Source of the DNA: Cytophagales bacterium
GTDB lineage: Bacteria; Bacteroidota; Bacteroidia; Cytophagales; Cyclobacteriaceae
DNA: 64,000 nucleotides
Direction of reading: 5' to 3'
Assembly: GCA_033344775.1 (NCBI GenBank)
Contig: JAWPMT010000001.1
Coordinates: forward strand, 372,001 to 436,000
The notes below the pieces were generated by a model. That model was not told the DNA's origin and did not search any database. It worked only from the letters and a program-made list of their open reading frames with translations. Below are positions 27,871-36,673 of the stretch, one piece after another. Every line of letters starts with the position of its first letter. Position 1 is the first letter of the stretch. Both the position numbers and the translations under genes were made by a program.

Positions 27871-29541
27871 TTACTCCACCTTCTCCATCCTCAAGTGCTT
27901 CACCCTACCGCTGTAGAATTTAGCTTTAGTTACAACCCCTGATTGATCTCTTTCAAATTCAGCAATGAATTCACCGGTACTCAACACATCTTGTTTGATC
28001 CGTGACACTTTGCCATACCCTCTTCTTTGATGATACCAGGTCAGCTCACCATCATTCCATTCGAATGTGTAATAAACATCCAATTCTGGACTGTAGTACT
28101 TTCCTGTATAGCTCTTCAGCTCTGACTCAGTGCTTTCTGTTGGCAAAAACCGATCAGAATAAACGAGGGAGCCGTCTTCATTTTGGAAGATCATTTTAGT
28201 CTTTTCTCCCTGTCCCTCGAATAGCACCCGGTAGTTTCCATTACCTGCATCTAACATCTTGAAGGTAGTTTTTCCTACAGGAACCAGCTTACTCTCACTG
28301 TTCTCGTTTCTCCAGTACCTAAGGGTATCATTTTTCACATAAATGCGACGCACATACTTATCCTGAGGGTTCCAGAAGTAATTTTCAAACTTTTTTAAGG
28401 CATTGGTCGACAGCTTGATAGTTTTAGCTTCCTCTTGCTGCAAATCATCTTTTTCCTCAGATGATTTTGTATCCACCACCACATCAAATACCTGAAATGT
28501 TCTTCCGCCGGGATTAGTCCGATTATAGTTGGTCAAAATCGTTATGACAAGCTCTTCTTCAGGTACGGCAACAAAATTGCTCCTAAAACCACCTATAGAT
28601 CCGCTGTGTGCAACAACTTTTTTACCTTTCACATTGTTCACACTTACTCCAAAAGCATACTCATTGGGTGATCCGTCATTGAAAGGATCAGTTGTTTCCA
28701 GTCTTTGAAACAAGTCCTCCCATCCTGTTTTTGGGTTATAGAAGTTCTCTCCCCAAACCAAAAGATCTGTAACGGTCGCATGGACATTTCCAGAACCCAC
28801 ATACGCCCAATAATCAATGGACCGCTGAAAAACGCCTTGAGATCGTCCGTAATATGAAGTAGCATTCCCTGGCACAACGTTAGATGGGTCAGCTTCTACA
28901 TAAGTATCCCGCATGCCTAAAGGAAGAAACACATTTTGCTTCATCCAATCTGGGAAGGATTCTCCCGTGATCTTCTCGATGATATAGGCCATGTAGATGT
29001 AGCCTGTGTTACAGTACATGTATTGGTCACCCGGCTCGAAGTTCAGGTCTTCTTGATTTTCCATCAACCGGTAAATGTCCTCATTGGTCCGTAAGTCATT
29101 TCCACGCCACCCTGCATAAAACAACAACTCATGAAAACTTCTGATCCCACTGGTATGATGTAACATATGCCGTATGGTGATCTTGTCCCCAATGTCACTA
29201 AGATTTGGTATGTACTTACTGATCTTATCATCAACTGATAACTTTCCTTCTCGCTCCAGCAATAAAATACCCATTGCAGTAAACTGCTTTGAAACGGAGG
29301 CGATGTTGAAAATGGTGGAAGGCTGATTCGGGATCAGATAATCTAAACTTGCCAATCCGTAAGCTTTCAGAAATACATTTTCTCCGCCTTTCCGGACGCC
29401 AACTACTCCTCCGGGGTGGTTAGGTTGATTCCATTCTTTAAATAAATCATCAACTGCTTTGAACTGGTTATCAGATAGTTGCGCTGTAGCTGTTGTGAGC
29501 AAAACAACCGCCCAAAAAGTCCAGATTAGTCTTTTGTTCAT
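27871..29541 (-). CDS. Serine hydrolase, beta-lactamase/class C family, exported
   Basis: A 556-aa protein with a signal peptide (LIWTFWAVVLLTTATAQ). The penicillin-binding/class C fold is recognisable: SVSK in IASVSKQFTAMGILLL (nucleophile Ser), YxN in YMYCNTGYIYMAY, and HSGSIGG in the KTG position. The last 200 residues form a beta-rich C-terminal domain often found in this family (YYSPELDVYYTFEWNDGEL). Such enzymes are exported peptidases or esterases; resistance to beta-lactams cannot be inferred. The upstream 152 bp on its 5' side is very AT-rich. It is convergent with the broken gene at 27320. Confidence 0.87.
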   Translation of the reverse strand: MNKRLIWTFWAVVLLTTATAQLSDNQFKAVDDLFKEWNQPNHPGGVVGVRKGGENVFLKAYGLASLDYLIPNQPSTIFNIASVSKQFTAMGILLLEREGKLSVDDKISKYIPNLSDIGDKITIRHMLHHTSGIRSFHELLFYAGWRGNDLRTNEDIYRLMENQEDLNFEPGDQYMYCNTGYIYMAYIIEKITGESFPDWMKQNVFLPLGMRDTYVEADPSNVVPGNATSYYGRSQGVFQRSIDYWAYVGSGNVHATVTDLLVWGENFYNPKTGWEDLFQRLETTDPFNDGSPNEYAFGVSVNNVKGKKVVAHSGSIGGFRSNFVAVPEEELVITILTNYNRTNPGGRTFQVFDVVVDTKSSEEKDDLQQEEAKTIKLSTNALKKFENYFWNPQDKYVRRIYVKNDTLRYWRNENSESKLVPVGKTTFKMLDAGNGNYRVLFEGQGEKTKMIFQNEDGSLVYSDRFLPTESTESELKSYTGKYYSPELDVYYTFEWNDGELTWYHQRRGYGKVSRIKQDVLSTGEFIAEFERDQSGVVTKAKFYSGRVKHLRMEKVE

Positions 29542-29693
29542 ATCTATTTCAATTAGAATTTAGAAGTGCACACAAGCTTAAAACTTATTTTTAAGTTATA
29601 CTACTTATTATTACGTTTATTAACTTAAATATTAGTTATATAGATACTTGACTCAAGTTCACATCATACTAAGGAAAGGTAGATTATTTAATA

Positions 29694-30689
29694 TTAGAAC
29701 TCCCCCATCATAAATGTCTCAATCACTTGTGCCATTTCCTCATTTGATTTCAACAACTTCAAGTAGCTCTGATCAGAATTGGCAGCCTTTTCCCAGGAAT
29801 TACCTCCTACACTATCCGGCACACAAATTCCTCCTGTTTCTAATTCCCAGTACTCGCCTATTCCAACTCTAACAGCATACAATACAGCTGTCTGATCATA
29901 GGTAGAATTGTCATAGATCTTTCCTTGCCACTGGTCATTCAACCACGGACTGTGTTCACTGAAATGTAAAAATCCTTTGTACAAAGGATGATCAGCGGGC
30001 AATTCATTAAAAACCTCGCCTGATTTGATGTCTACTCCTACTTCATAGCCAGAAAAAACAATCGGTACTTCGATGTTCTCAACGACATATTTGGTGACAC
30101 CAGGCATGGCCCCATCGAAATTCCATTCCTTTTGTCCGGAAGGAAATTGCCCTCCCATGATCACAAATTCTTTGACCTTATTCTTGATCAACTCCTTGCC
30201 AGTCATTGAAGAGTAGTCGTCGGGGCCCGAATCAATAAGGTTCATGATATTGGCCAACGGGCCCACGGTCACGATCACCAATTCCGAATCATTCGCTTCC
30301 GACAACAGTTTTCGATATAGTGCTGTACTTTCCGGGGCGGTTTCTTTGTCGACTTTATATGGGAAATTATCCGCAATCACTTTGCTGTGATTCCATGGAA
30401 TATGTTCTCCCGCCACTTTTCTGGCTCCAACCAGAATATCGGGATTACCATAAAATCCATTGACTGCACTTACCGCAGGAACAGAATACGTCTCAGTGTT
30501 CCAACACATCACAGCCAACAGTTCACACTCACCCCGGTTATGGAAATGATTCAACATGGCTAATGCTCCAAGGTCATCAGCATCTCCTCCGAAATCTGTA
30601 TCAAAGATAATTTTTGGGATTTCAGGAACAGCAGGTGATTGGGTACAGGAAAAAATGAGAAAGGATAAAAACAGAAAAAAATACTTCAT
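29694..30689 (-). CDS. Inosine/uridine-preferring nucleoside hydrolase, lipoprotein
   Basis: A 331-aa protein with a lipoprotein signal (YFFLFLSFLIFSCTQ; Cys15). The metal-binding loop IIFDTDFGGDADDLGAL is the hallmark of the IU nucleoside hydrolase family: the Asp cluster binds calcium and activates water that cleaves ribonucleosides into base and ribose. The C-terminal part includes YDQTAVLYAVR, which holds the conserved Asp. As a lipoprotein it would act in the periplasm or on the outer membrane. It is co-transcribed with the LacI-type regulator (4-bp overlap) and faces ribokinase and a sugar transporter, so the released ribose would be imported and phosphorylated. Confidence 0.9.
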   Translation of the reverse strand: MKYFFLFLSFLIFSCTQSPAVPEIPKIIFDTDFGGDADDLGALAMLNHFHNRGECELLAVMCWNTETYSVPAVSAVNGFYGNPDILVGARKVAGEHIPWNHSKVIADNFPYKVDKETAPESTALYRKLLSEANDSELVIVTVGPLANIMNLIDSGPDDYSSMTGKELIKNKVKEFVIMGGQFPSGQKEWNFDGAMPGVTKYVVENIEVPIVFSGYEVGVDIKSGEVFNELPADHPLYKGFLHFSEHSPWLNDQWQGKIYDNSTYDQTAVLYAVRVGIGEYWELETGGICVPDSVGGNSWEKAANSDQSYLKLLKSNEEMAQVIETFMMGEF

Positions 30690-31702
30690 GATAAGTGGGA
30701 ATTAAGGTCTTTAACAGATTGACGTTCAATAATTTCAGGAACGATCTTTTGGCTAGCCACCTCCTTGCCATCCAGGCGGCAGAGCAACATTTCGACTGCT
30801 TTCTTAGCAATTTGAGCAATGGGTTGCTTGATCGTGCTCACAGGTGGAGAAGTCAATTCGAAATACGGCTGTTCGTCGAATGACAACAAGGAAATATCTT
30901 TAGGCACATGCAATCCATGCTGCGTCAATGCACGAATGGCACCAATGGCAATGAGGTTGTTCAAGGTGAATAATGCAGTCGGACGATCTGAATTGGTTAA
31001 GAGTTGCCGGGCACTCTCAAAACCATTTTGAGTCGTAAAGCCTTGCCCTACCACTTGAATCTCATCTACCAGGCCCGCCTGTTGCATGGCTTCCTGATAG
31101 CCTGCTATCCGGTCCATGTTCGAAATGGCTTCCGGTAAACCCTGGATGACAGTGATTTTCCGGTGACCTCTTTTAATCAGGTATTGCGTCGCTGCGTATG
31201 CACCTGCCATATTATCCGAAGAGACGTGACGGATGTTCAGGTCTTCAAAGTAGCGGTCCATGAAGATAATGGGACGATCCTCAAATAACTTGAAGTGTTC
31301 AGCCTGAATACCTACAGGCACAACAATTAAGCCATCGGTCTGGCGTCTCGCAATCAATCCCAGCGTCTTCTCTTCCAATAGCGTATCGTCATTGGTACTC
31401 GACAGTAGCATCAGTTTCCCAACGGCACGGAGTTCTTGCTCCACCGCATGCGCCAGGTTAGCGAAAAAGGGATTCGACAAATCCGGAACCAGCAAACCGA
31501 TTGTATCCGTCTTTTGCTTTCGGAGGTTAACCGCCATCTGATTCGGAGCAAGCCCATACTGTTCGGCAGCCTCTTGTACCTTCTTCACTGTCTTTTTGCT
31601 GATCCGGTATTTCTCCGCATGGCCAGACATCACCCTTGAAACGGTGGTTCTGGAAACTCCGATCTTCTCTGCCAACTCCTTAAGGGAAATTCCTGGACTC
31701 AT
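30686..31702 (-). CDS. LacI-family transcriptional regulator
   Basis: A 338-aa regulator. Residues 5-50 hold the LacI helix-turn-helix (SLKELAEKIGVSRTTVSRVM); residues 62-335 form the periplasmic-binding-protein-like effector domain (DTIGLLVPDLSNPFFANLAH, PTALFTLNNLIAIGAIRALT). Members bind a sugar or nucleoside effector and a CG-centred palindrome. It is the first gene of a two-gene operon with the nucleoside hydrolase, divergent from ribokinase, with the palindrome at 31745-31766 in the 82-bp gap. The effector is probably ribose or a ribonucleoside. Confidence 0.9.
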   Translation of the reverse strand: MSPGISLKELAEKIGVSRTTVSRVMSGHAEKYRISKKTVKKVQEAAEQYGLAPNQMAVNLRKQKTDTIGLLVPDLSNPFFANLAHAVEQELRAVGKLMLLSSTNDDTLLEEKTLGLIARRQTDGLIVVPVGIQAEHFKLFEDRPIIFMDRYFEDLNIRHVSSDNMAGAYAATQYLIKRGHRKITVIQGLPEAISNMDRIAGYQEAMQQAGLVDEIQVVGQGFTTQNGFESARQLLTNSDRPTALFTLNNLIAIGAIRALTQHGLHVPKDISLLSFDEQPYFELTSPPVSTIKQPIAQIAKKAVEMLLCRLDGKEVASQKIVPEIIERQSVKDLNSHLS

Positions 31703-31744
31703 CTAATTGAATTCAAATTGAAGCGAATAAACATAATTTATTAT

Positions 31745-31766
31745 ATTGCGCAATCGAGTGTGCAAA
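31745..31766. promoter_or_regulatory. LacI-type operator between divergent ribose-salvage genes
   Basis: ATTGCGCAAT-CG-AGTGTGCAAA is a CG-centred imperfect palindrome (7 of 10 pairs match), the usual design for LacI-family operators. It lies in the only intergenic region of the locus and could control both directions. Confidence 0.6.
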
Positions 31767-31784
31767 GTAATGCAAATTTTTTGA

Positions 31785-32708
31785 ATGATGAAAAACAGTA
31801 ACAAGGTGATCGTCATGGGAAGCTCCAATACGGACATGGTCATCCAGTCCGGTCACCTTCCTAAACCCGGAGAAACCATTCTTGGTGGGCGATTTGAGAT
31901 GGTGAATGGTGGCAAAGGAGCCAATCAAGCCGTAGCTGCAGCAAGACTTGGTGCATCAACTACTTTCATTGGGAAAATGGGTAATGATGTGTTTGCCCAA
32001 CAGGCCCTAAAAGGATTGCAGGAAGATGGCATTGACACGGAATTTACGTCTATCAAAGAAGGCAGTGCATCCGGTATCGCGTTGATCATGGTGGATGAGG
32101 CGGGAGAAAATTGCATTTCCGTTGCTTCGGGAGCTAATGCTGAAATTTCAAAAGAAGATATTGATGAAGCTTCAGCGAGTTTTGAAACTGGCAACATCCT
32201 GCTCACACAACTGGAAGTACCTGTCGATATCGTTCACTTTACCATTCAAAAAGCAAAAAAGGCTGGAATGAGTAACATTCTAAATCCGGCACCAGCAGCT
32301 GCCTTACCTGATGAGATGCTTTCGCAGGTCGATATTATTACACCAAATCAGTCCGAAGCTGAATTGCTCACTGGTGTTAACGTCACCGATCTTCTTTCTG
32401 CTAAAAAGGCGGCATCCTTCTTACGAGACAAAGGCATAAATACCATTATTCTGACCATGGGAAAACAAGGTGCTTATGTGCTTGGTGAGGGCATGGATGA
32501 AATCATTCCTGCCCTTGATGTAGTAGCTAAAGACACGACAGCCGCCGGTGACACGTTTAATGGCGCACTGGCCTGCTCCCTTGCTGCAAACAATGATCTC
32601 CGTTCTGCGGTGGAATTTGCCACGAAAGCTGCCGCCATTTCTGTCACACGATTTGGTGCGCAACCCTCCTGCCCTTCGCTGGATGATGTTTTAACTTTTA
32701 ACTCCTAA
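31785..32708 (+). CDS. rbsK: Ribokinase
   Basis: A 307-aa PfkB-family kinase. The N-terminal signature VIVMGSSNTDMVIQSGHLPK and GGKGANQAVAAARLGA, and the C-terminal ATP/catalytic signature DTTAAGDTFNGALACSLA (with the base Asp of GDT), are those of ribokinase, which makes ribose 5-phosphate from ribose and ATP in the cytoplasm. The length equals the usual 305-310 aa. It is followed 4 bp later by a sugar transporter and faces the regulator and nucleoside hydrolase, so ribose is the likely substrate. Confidence 0.92.
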   Translation: MMKNSNKVIVMGSSNTDMVIQSGHLPKPGETILGGRFEMVNGGKGANQAVAAARLGASTTFIGKMGNDVFAQQALKGLQEDGIDTEFTSIKEGSASGIALIMVDEAGENCISVASGANAEISKEDIDEASASFETGNILLTQLEVPVDIVHFTIQKAKKAGMSNILNPAPAAALPDEMLSQVDIITPNQSEAELLTGVNVTDLLSAKKAASFLRDKGINTIILTMGKQGAYVLGEGMDEIIPALDVVAKDTTAAGDTFNGALACSLAANNDLRSAVEFATKAAAISVTRFGAQPSCPSLDDVLTFNS

Positions 32709-32712
32709 CCTC

Positions 32713-33717
32713 ATGTTTATTCCTGCTTCCTATTCCGTAGCTGTCCTATTATGTATCATCACCATGTTCTGTTGGGGTTCTTGGGCCAACACACAAAAGC
32801 TGGCATCTAAATCCTGGCCGTTCCCCTTGTTTTATTGGGATTATAGTCTAGGCATCATTTTATGTACGTTGATTTTTGGTTTTACCCTCGGTTCTACCGG
32901 TGAGGAAGGGAGAAGTTTTGTTAACGACCTGATGCAAGCAGACACAAGCGCATATGGATCAGCGCTACTTGGAGGAATCATTTTCAATCTCGCGAACCTA
33001 TTGATTGTAGCTGCTATTGATATCACCGGAATGGCAGTAGCCTTCCCCATCGGCATTGGCATTGCCCTGGTAATGGGTGTCGTGGTGAACTACCTGGCCA
33101 ATCCTGTCGGTGATCCTTTCTTGCTTTTCCTTGGTGTGGGCCTGGTTACCATCGCCATTATCATCGATGCGATCGCTTATAAAAATCAAAGTCAGGGAGA
33201 CAGCTCAAAAAGCTCATCGAAAGGAATGGTTTACGCGGTTTTAGGCGGTGTATTGATGGCCTTCTTCTTTCGTCTGGTGGCGGCATCCATGTCTACCAAC
33301 TTCGTAACTCCGGATGTAGGCCTATTCACCCCATACAGCGCCGTATTCGTCTTTGGGATTGGGATCTTCTTATCCAACTTCGTATGGAACTCCTACTTCA
33401 TGTTCAAACCCGTAAGCGGTGAGCCCATGGCTTACAGTGACTATTTCAAACTGGGAAGTCTAAAGACACATATTGTCGGTTTATTAGGAGGCATCATTTG
33501 GTGCATTGGCATGAGTTTTAGCCTAATTGCCGCGGAAAAAGCAGGCTTTGCTATCTCTTATGGTCTAGGTCAAGGAGCTACAATGGTCGCTGCAACCTGG
33601 GGCGTCTTCATATGGAAAGAATTCGCTGGTGCTTCCAAAAAAACTAACCAGCTGATCGCCTTGATGTTTGTTTTCTTCATCGCCGGATTGGTGACGATCG
33701 TGATGGCGCGGGGGTGA
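32713..33717 (+). CDS. GRP/RhaT-like sugar transporter
   Basis: A 334-aa inner-membrane protein with about ten predicted helices (SVAVLLCIITMFCWGSWANT at the N-terminus, IIWCIGMSFSLIAAEKAGFA and IALMFVFFIAGLVTIVMARG near the C-terminus). WGSWANTQK at residue 18-26 is typical of the glucose/ribose porter (GRP) branch of the DMT superfamily, which imports sugars by proton symport. It begins 4 bp after ribokinase; ribose uptake is the best inference. Confidence 0.85.
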   Translation: MFIPASYSVAVLLCIITMFCWGSWANTQKLASKSWPFPLFYWDYSLGIILCTLIFGFTLGSTGEEGRSFVNDLMQADTSAYGSALLGGIIFNLANLLIVAAIDITGMAVAFPIGIGIALVMGVVVNYLANPVGDPFLLFLGVGLVTIAIIIDAIAYKNQSQGDSSKSSSKGMVYAVLGGVLMAFFFRLVAASMSTNFVTPDVGLFTPYSAVFVFGIGIFLSNFVWNSYFMFKPVSGEPMAYSDYFKLGSLKTHIVGLLGGIIWCIGMSFSLIAAEKAGFAISYGLGQGATMVAATWGVFIWKEFAGASKKTNQLIALMFVFFIAGLVTIVMARG

Positions 33718-33728
33718 AAATAAAAAAG

Positions 33729-33757
33729 GGAGCCGATGATATAAGTCTATCGGCTCC
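33729..33757. terminator. Terminator between convergent genes
   Basis: 9-bp stem GGAGCCGAT (33729-33737) / ATCGGCTCC (33749-33757). Read on the minus strand it is followed by CCTTTTTTATTTT, so it fits best as the terminator of the 33768-38813 operon; it may also serve the transporter gene. Confidence 0.8.
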
Positions 33758-33767
33758 AATAACTAAT

Positions 33768-34529
33768 TCATTTGGTGCAATAGTCGAGCGTAGTATTGAC
33801 TGATTCCACTAAAAGTGGAGTAACACCATCGGAGATGAATACAAACTCACTAAACCCCACCTCTGAATCACCTGGTCCCCAATCATAGGTATAGCCGAGA
33901 CCAGTGAAGGGCACGGGGAATTCAACCTCCCCGTTTATGTTCTGACGCCACTTATAGTAGAGACGAGCTTGAGAATCACTTCCAGTTTCTGCAGCACACG
34001 GAGGACATGTGGTGAACCCAACATCAGGATTCATACATGGCCTTCGTAAATGACTCAAAGGAACGTAGACCTCCACAAAATGGCTATAAATTTTCTTATA
34101 ATTCAGACCTAATTTTTGCTTTAAGCGTAGCTCCATATCCTTCTCACTTTGGAAAAAAGTGGATGAACAAAAATCCTGCATTTGAGGTACGATGGTGAGC
34201 CAGATTGGAACGCTGAAAGGTAGCGTATACTGCTTATCAGACTTTTTTAAAGCGTCTTTCCAATTTTGGAGATAAGTATTATCTATCCAGGTAACTGCTT
34301 TCACATAGTTTACGCCATCAAAAGTATAAACTCTGTCCTTGCTGATGTCATGGAGAGGCAGGATCTCATCTTCTTCCGGGACAAGCGCATCATCGAGGGC
34401 TTTTGACAACAACCTCTCCAAATACTGATTCGATTGAGACACTTGACATGTAGCTTCCATATTTTCCACATCACAACAAGATGATACAGCTAATGAGACC
34501 ATAATTACATAAAATACCCTGTACGTCAT
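33768..34529 (-). CDS. Hypothetical lipoprotein, last gene of the membrane-subtilase operon
   Basis: A 253-aa protein with a lipoprotein signal (YVIMVSLAVSSCCDVENME; Cys18 or Cys19 lipidated). The mature part contains Trp/Tyr-rich segments (NYVKAVTWIDNTYLQNWKDA) and cysteines at CMNPDVGFTTCPPCAAE, possibly a disulfide-stabilised domain. I do not recognise a family. Its start overlaps the stop of the 715-aa protein gene by 4 bp, so it belongs to the four-gene operon that begins at 38813. The T-rich terminator at 33729-33757 follows. Confidence 0.7.
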   Translation of the reverse strand: MTYRVFYVIMVSLAVSSCCDVENMEATCQVSQSNQYLERLLSKALDDALVPEEDEILPLHDISKDRVYTFDGVNYVKAVTWIDNTYLQNWKDALKKSDKQYTLPFSVPIWLTIVPQMQDFCSSTFFQSEKDMELRLKQKLGLNYKKIYSHFVEVYVPLSHLRRPCMNPDVGFTTCPPCAAETGSDSQARLYYKWRQNINGEVEFPVPFTGLGYTYDWGPGDSEVGFSEFVFISDGVTPLLVESVNTTLDYCTK

Positions 34530-36673
34530 TTGGAATTATTTATGATGGTGAAAATCGGTATATCAAACGCCATGAATATATTGAGCCTCCAGTCGGGCTT
34601 GCCGATTATCGCATTAGCATCATTAATTTCAGTCAACCCTGGACCATATTGGAAGCCAGCACCTAAAGTAAGTGGCACATTCAAACCAAACCCATAGACA
34701 ATATAAAGGCCTGGTGAAAATATTTGTCCTAACTCGACCTTATAGTCTGTTTCAGATTGGATCGTTTCTGTTTCAACCATGATGGTTTGCATGTTTTCAT
34801 CAGTGGTTGTAGTCATCGTTGTGGTAGTATCTCGTCTGATCTCATAATCTACAATGGCTCCAAGATCAAAAAACGAAGCCATTACACCGACAGAACCATA
34901 CTTTCCTGCCCCCCAATTTAACGAAACACCAATCGGCGCAATGACCCCAAGCTCATTGTTCCAGGCATTGGAAATGCTGCGATCATGATTCGAGTTGTAA
35001 TAGAGGCCTAGATAAGATTGCAGTGAGATATTAAATACCGAATTCTTCTTGATGGAAGACCCTCCGGCTGGCAAAGCAGCGGCTCTTAAAATATTTTTCA
35101 CGTCATTGGGACCTTCTGCCTCAGCAACAGAAGCCATGAAAGTAGCGTATTTCAAGAATTTTGAATTTGAAATACCCACCCGGTTCTGTTTGTACTGTTT
35201 GTTGACCTGGGATACGGAAATACCTAAATCTTTTAAATACTCTTTTCGGTAAGTCTTTTTAAGTCCTTTTTTAAAAGATAACGCTCCCTTGAATTTTACG
35301 TTTTTCTTTGCAAGAAAGGTCTTCATTTGTTCCTTACTGTCACTGTACTCCAGCGTTCCGGTTCCAAATATTGCTTTATAGACGATAACAAAATTCAATA
35401 CCGCAGAACTGTAATTTTTTTCACTGACGTTTTTATAGATCTGATTTCCTTTTCTCATCAATTGGAGGTAATCCTTTGTGCTTGATAGTCCTGCCACTTG
35501 ATGGGGGTTGCCTCCTAAGTTTGTTATTACGGAATTAATATCTAGTAACTGCTCTATCACATTGATATTGGCTTCAAAGAAGTTGTAATACTCCATGTAT
35601 TCGACTTTTTCATTCTTCTGCTTCTTGTCCTTTATCTCTTGTTGTAAGGCAAGGATGCCGTCCCATTTTTGCTTAATACTTCTGAAGTAGCCCAAAAGAA
35701 TCCTAAAATCATCTCCATTTTGTCTGGCCTTATCCAATATATCCTGAACTTTTTGTTTGTCACTAAAAGCCAACCCTTGAACACGCTCATAAATCAATCC
35801 CATAAAAATCTGACGTGTATCATTATCTGCAATAATATCCCGATTGATGTCCGCAACCGCTACCCAGCCCTCACCTTCGACATTACTTCTCACGCTTTCC
35901 GAAAGAATCGACATCAACTTGATAGATGTATAAAGATCGGTAGCTTTTCCTGATGAAGAGGGGTTATCAAAGGCTCCCAGATGTTTAATTACATCGGGAA
36001 AAGAAGCTCCATTCGCCAATTTACTCACGGAAGCCGCTGCGGCTAACCCAGCATAAGCTTGAGGAAAATTCTCTCCAAAACCTTTGTATTTTTCTAATTC
36101 AAATAATCCATCCATGTTCGTTACCAGGTTAGCAATGTCTTCCTTGAATGCTTCTTTGAAACTTTGGATCAATATGGCGTACTGGAAAGGTTCCGTGTTC
36201 GTAATGAAGTTCGTACTTAGAGGAAACAATGTCGCTGCTTCTTGATTCTTCTCCAGAAACTTCTTGAACTTATTGAAAAAGAGAATGTTGACTTCCTCAT
36301 TGGCTCTTTCAATCAAGAACCTCGAAACACCTGTCGCCACATTGGTTACATTGATTCCTGATACCCGACCCGCCAGGCTTTCAATTCCTGAGGGACCAGC
36401 GACAGATGAAGTAGTAGAAGCAGATGTCCAATTTGACAAAAAACCTTTCAAAAACGGATTGTTTTGCTTTATTCGGGACTTGATTGTTTCCCCGTTTTCC
36501 GTGTCAATGTAATTGTTCAAAATTGCCGTAACGGTAGCATCATCTTCCGGCCACTTGTTACTAGTAAGCTGCGCTTTCAGGACTGTCGCATCGTAGTACG
36601 TGATCTGTGCCGATAGCTCTACAGTCATCAAAAAAGCCATTAGCACCAATAAAGGTTTAATTAAGTTTTTCAT
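34526..36673 (-). CDS. Hypothetical 715-aa exported protein of the membrane-subtilase operon
   Basis: A 715-aa protein with a signal peptide (IKPLLVLMAFLMTVELSAQ). Residues about 60-540 are mainly helical, with charged and coiled segments (VQDILDKARQNGDDFRILLG); from about 545 to 715 the sequence is beta-rich with repeated aromatic/Gly patterns (YLGLYYNSNHDRSISNAWN, GLYIVYGFGLNVPLTLGAG) that suggest an outer-membrane beta-barrel tail or anchoring domain. I recognise no family. The gene overlaps both neighbours by 4 bp, with the subtilase upstream and the lipoprotein downstream, so the product is probably assembled with them. Confidence 0.72.
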   Translation of the reverse strand: MKNLIKPLLVLMAFLMTVELSAQITYYDATVLKAQLTSNKWPEDDATVTAILNNYIDTENGETIKSRIKQNNPFLKGFLSNWTSASTTSSVAGPSGIESLAGRVSGINVTNVATGVSRFLIERANEEVNILFFNKFKKFLEKNQEAATLFPLSTNFITNTEPFQYAILIQSFKEAFKEDIANLVTNMDGLFELEKYKGFGENFPQAYAGLAAAASVSKLANGASFPDVIKHLGAFDNPSSSGKATDLYTSIKLMSILSESVRSNVEGEGWVAVADINRDIIADNDTRQIFMGLIYERVQGLAFSDKQKVQDILDKARQNGDDFRILLGYFRSIKQKWDGILALQQEIKDKKQKNEKVEYMEYYNFFEANINVIEQLLDINSVITNLGGNPHQVAGLSSTKDYLQLMRKGNQIYKNVSEKNYSSAVLNFVIVYKAIFGTGTLEYSDSKEQMKTFLAKKNVKFKGALSFKKGLKKTYRKEYLKDLGISVSQVNKQYKQNRVGISNSKFLKYATFMASVAEAEGPNDVKNILRAAALPAGGSSIKKNSVFNISLQSYLGLYYNSNHDRSISNAWNNELGVIAPIGVSLNWGAGKYGSVGVMASFFDLGAIVDYEIRRDTTTTMTTTTDENMQTIMVETETIQSETDYKVELGQIFSPGLYIVYGFGLNVPLTLGAGFQYGPGLTEINDANAIIGKPDWRLNIFMAFDIPIFTIINNSK

